Shown in pieces: positions 63,811-64,000 of a stretch of DNA of 64,000 nucleotides. The position numbers were made by a program, and so were the translations under genes. Source of the DNA: Poa pratensis. Its lineage: Eukaryota > Streptophyta > Magnoliopsida > Poales > Poaceae. A model generated the notes under the pieces. The model did no database searches, was not told the origin of the DNA, and saw nothing but the letters and a program-made list of their open reading frames with translations. Location of the stretch: positions 94,034,289 through 94,098,288 of the forward strand of contig CAMZMU010000034.1 of NCBI GenBank assembly GCA_947311845.1, in the 5' to 3' direction. Position 1 is the stretch's first letter. Every line of letters starts with the position of its first letter.

Positions 63811-64000
63811 CTATGATTCCAACTTCAGGATGGGTCTATTTTGATTGTTGGCGAGCTGCTTCGCAATGTCCTCCTTTACTTCGTCTGCCCTGCCTTTTTC
63901 TTCAATAGTATTGTATACCCGTTCCGGAAGGAGTACTTCCTTGAGGCTTGGCAGAAATTCCAGCCCAGAAAAGCCACTCATGTGCACATGCAGCTTCAGC
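63811..64000 (-). CDS. C-terminus of a second NLR, cut by the window edge
   Basis: Open from 64000 to stop TAG at 63813-63811. It reads LKLHVHMSGFSGLEFLPSLK, then EVLLPERVYNTIEEKGRADE and VKEDIAKQLANNQNRPILKL. It aligns to the end of the NLR at 20735 (GLEFLPSIKEVLIEK, EDIAKQLASNQNRSIMKVK). Same strand, so a head-to-tail paralogue. The body lies outside the window. Confidence 0.92.
   Translation of the reverse strand, partial: LKLHVHMSGFSGLEFLPSLKEVLLPERVYNTIEEKGRADEVKEDIAKQLANNQNRPILKLES

Overview
The window is nuclear DNA from a grass. It has GT-AG introns, a GC-rich first exon of a host gene, CC-NB-ARC-LRR immune receptor genes of grass type, and nested transposons of the kinds that fill grass chromosomes. 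The transposon style suggests Pooideae and perhaps Triticeae, but I cannot fix the species by eye. I see no bacterial, organellar, rRNA, tRNA or CRISPR features.

Layout. 1-4.8 kb: LTR-type debris, a truncated gypsy LTR with its primer-binding site, and a GC-rich non-LTR-like segment between 48-bp direct repeats. 4.8-11.2 kb (+): a seven-exon gene for a membrane-anchored PH/SMP lipid-transfer protein (TEX2-like, DUF2404). Its first intron has a tandem duplication and a 288-bp LTR insertion. 11.3-16.4 kb: a copia element with 88-bp LTRs, just downstream of that gene. 16.5-20.7 kb: an NLR relic, an inverted LINE copy, an hAT element inside an older LINE fragment, and zinc-knuckle debris. 20.7-55.1 kb (-): one NLR gene whose exon 1 (54.1-55.1 kb) is about 30 kb from exons 2 and 3 (20.7-24.3 kb). 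The intron holds a gag-only copia element, a 21.8-kb Tat-type gypsy element, a LINE-like tail, an hAT element and MITEs. 55.2-58.7 kb: a Helitron directly upstream of the NLR. 58.7-64 kb: a 5'-truncated LINE with a 45-bp target duplication, a MITE, and a second copy of the NLR 3' region running off the right edge.

How the parts relate. The host content is one lipid-transfer gene and a same-strand NLR cluster (relic, main gene, partial paralogue). The two NLR 3' ends share downstream zinc-knuckle sequence, so the cluster grew by segmental duplication. The order of insertion can be read from target-site duplications (TSDs), which I found for most elements.

Sequence quality matters. A 13-N gap sits inside the gypsy element between two nearly identical 8.6-kb copies of its interior. 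Small deletions concentrate on the gap side of each copy, so I suspect two unmerged contigs. Single missing bases also break the host gene, the NLR and the LINE, so several frameshifts may be assembly errors. The NLR also has two in-frame stop codons that cannot be explained that way.

The most unusual signals are an array of about 13 mini-hairpins with compensating stem changes in the gag-only copia element, and intron-containing antisense genes inside the gypsy element.
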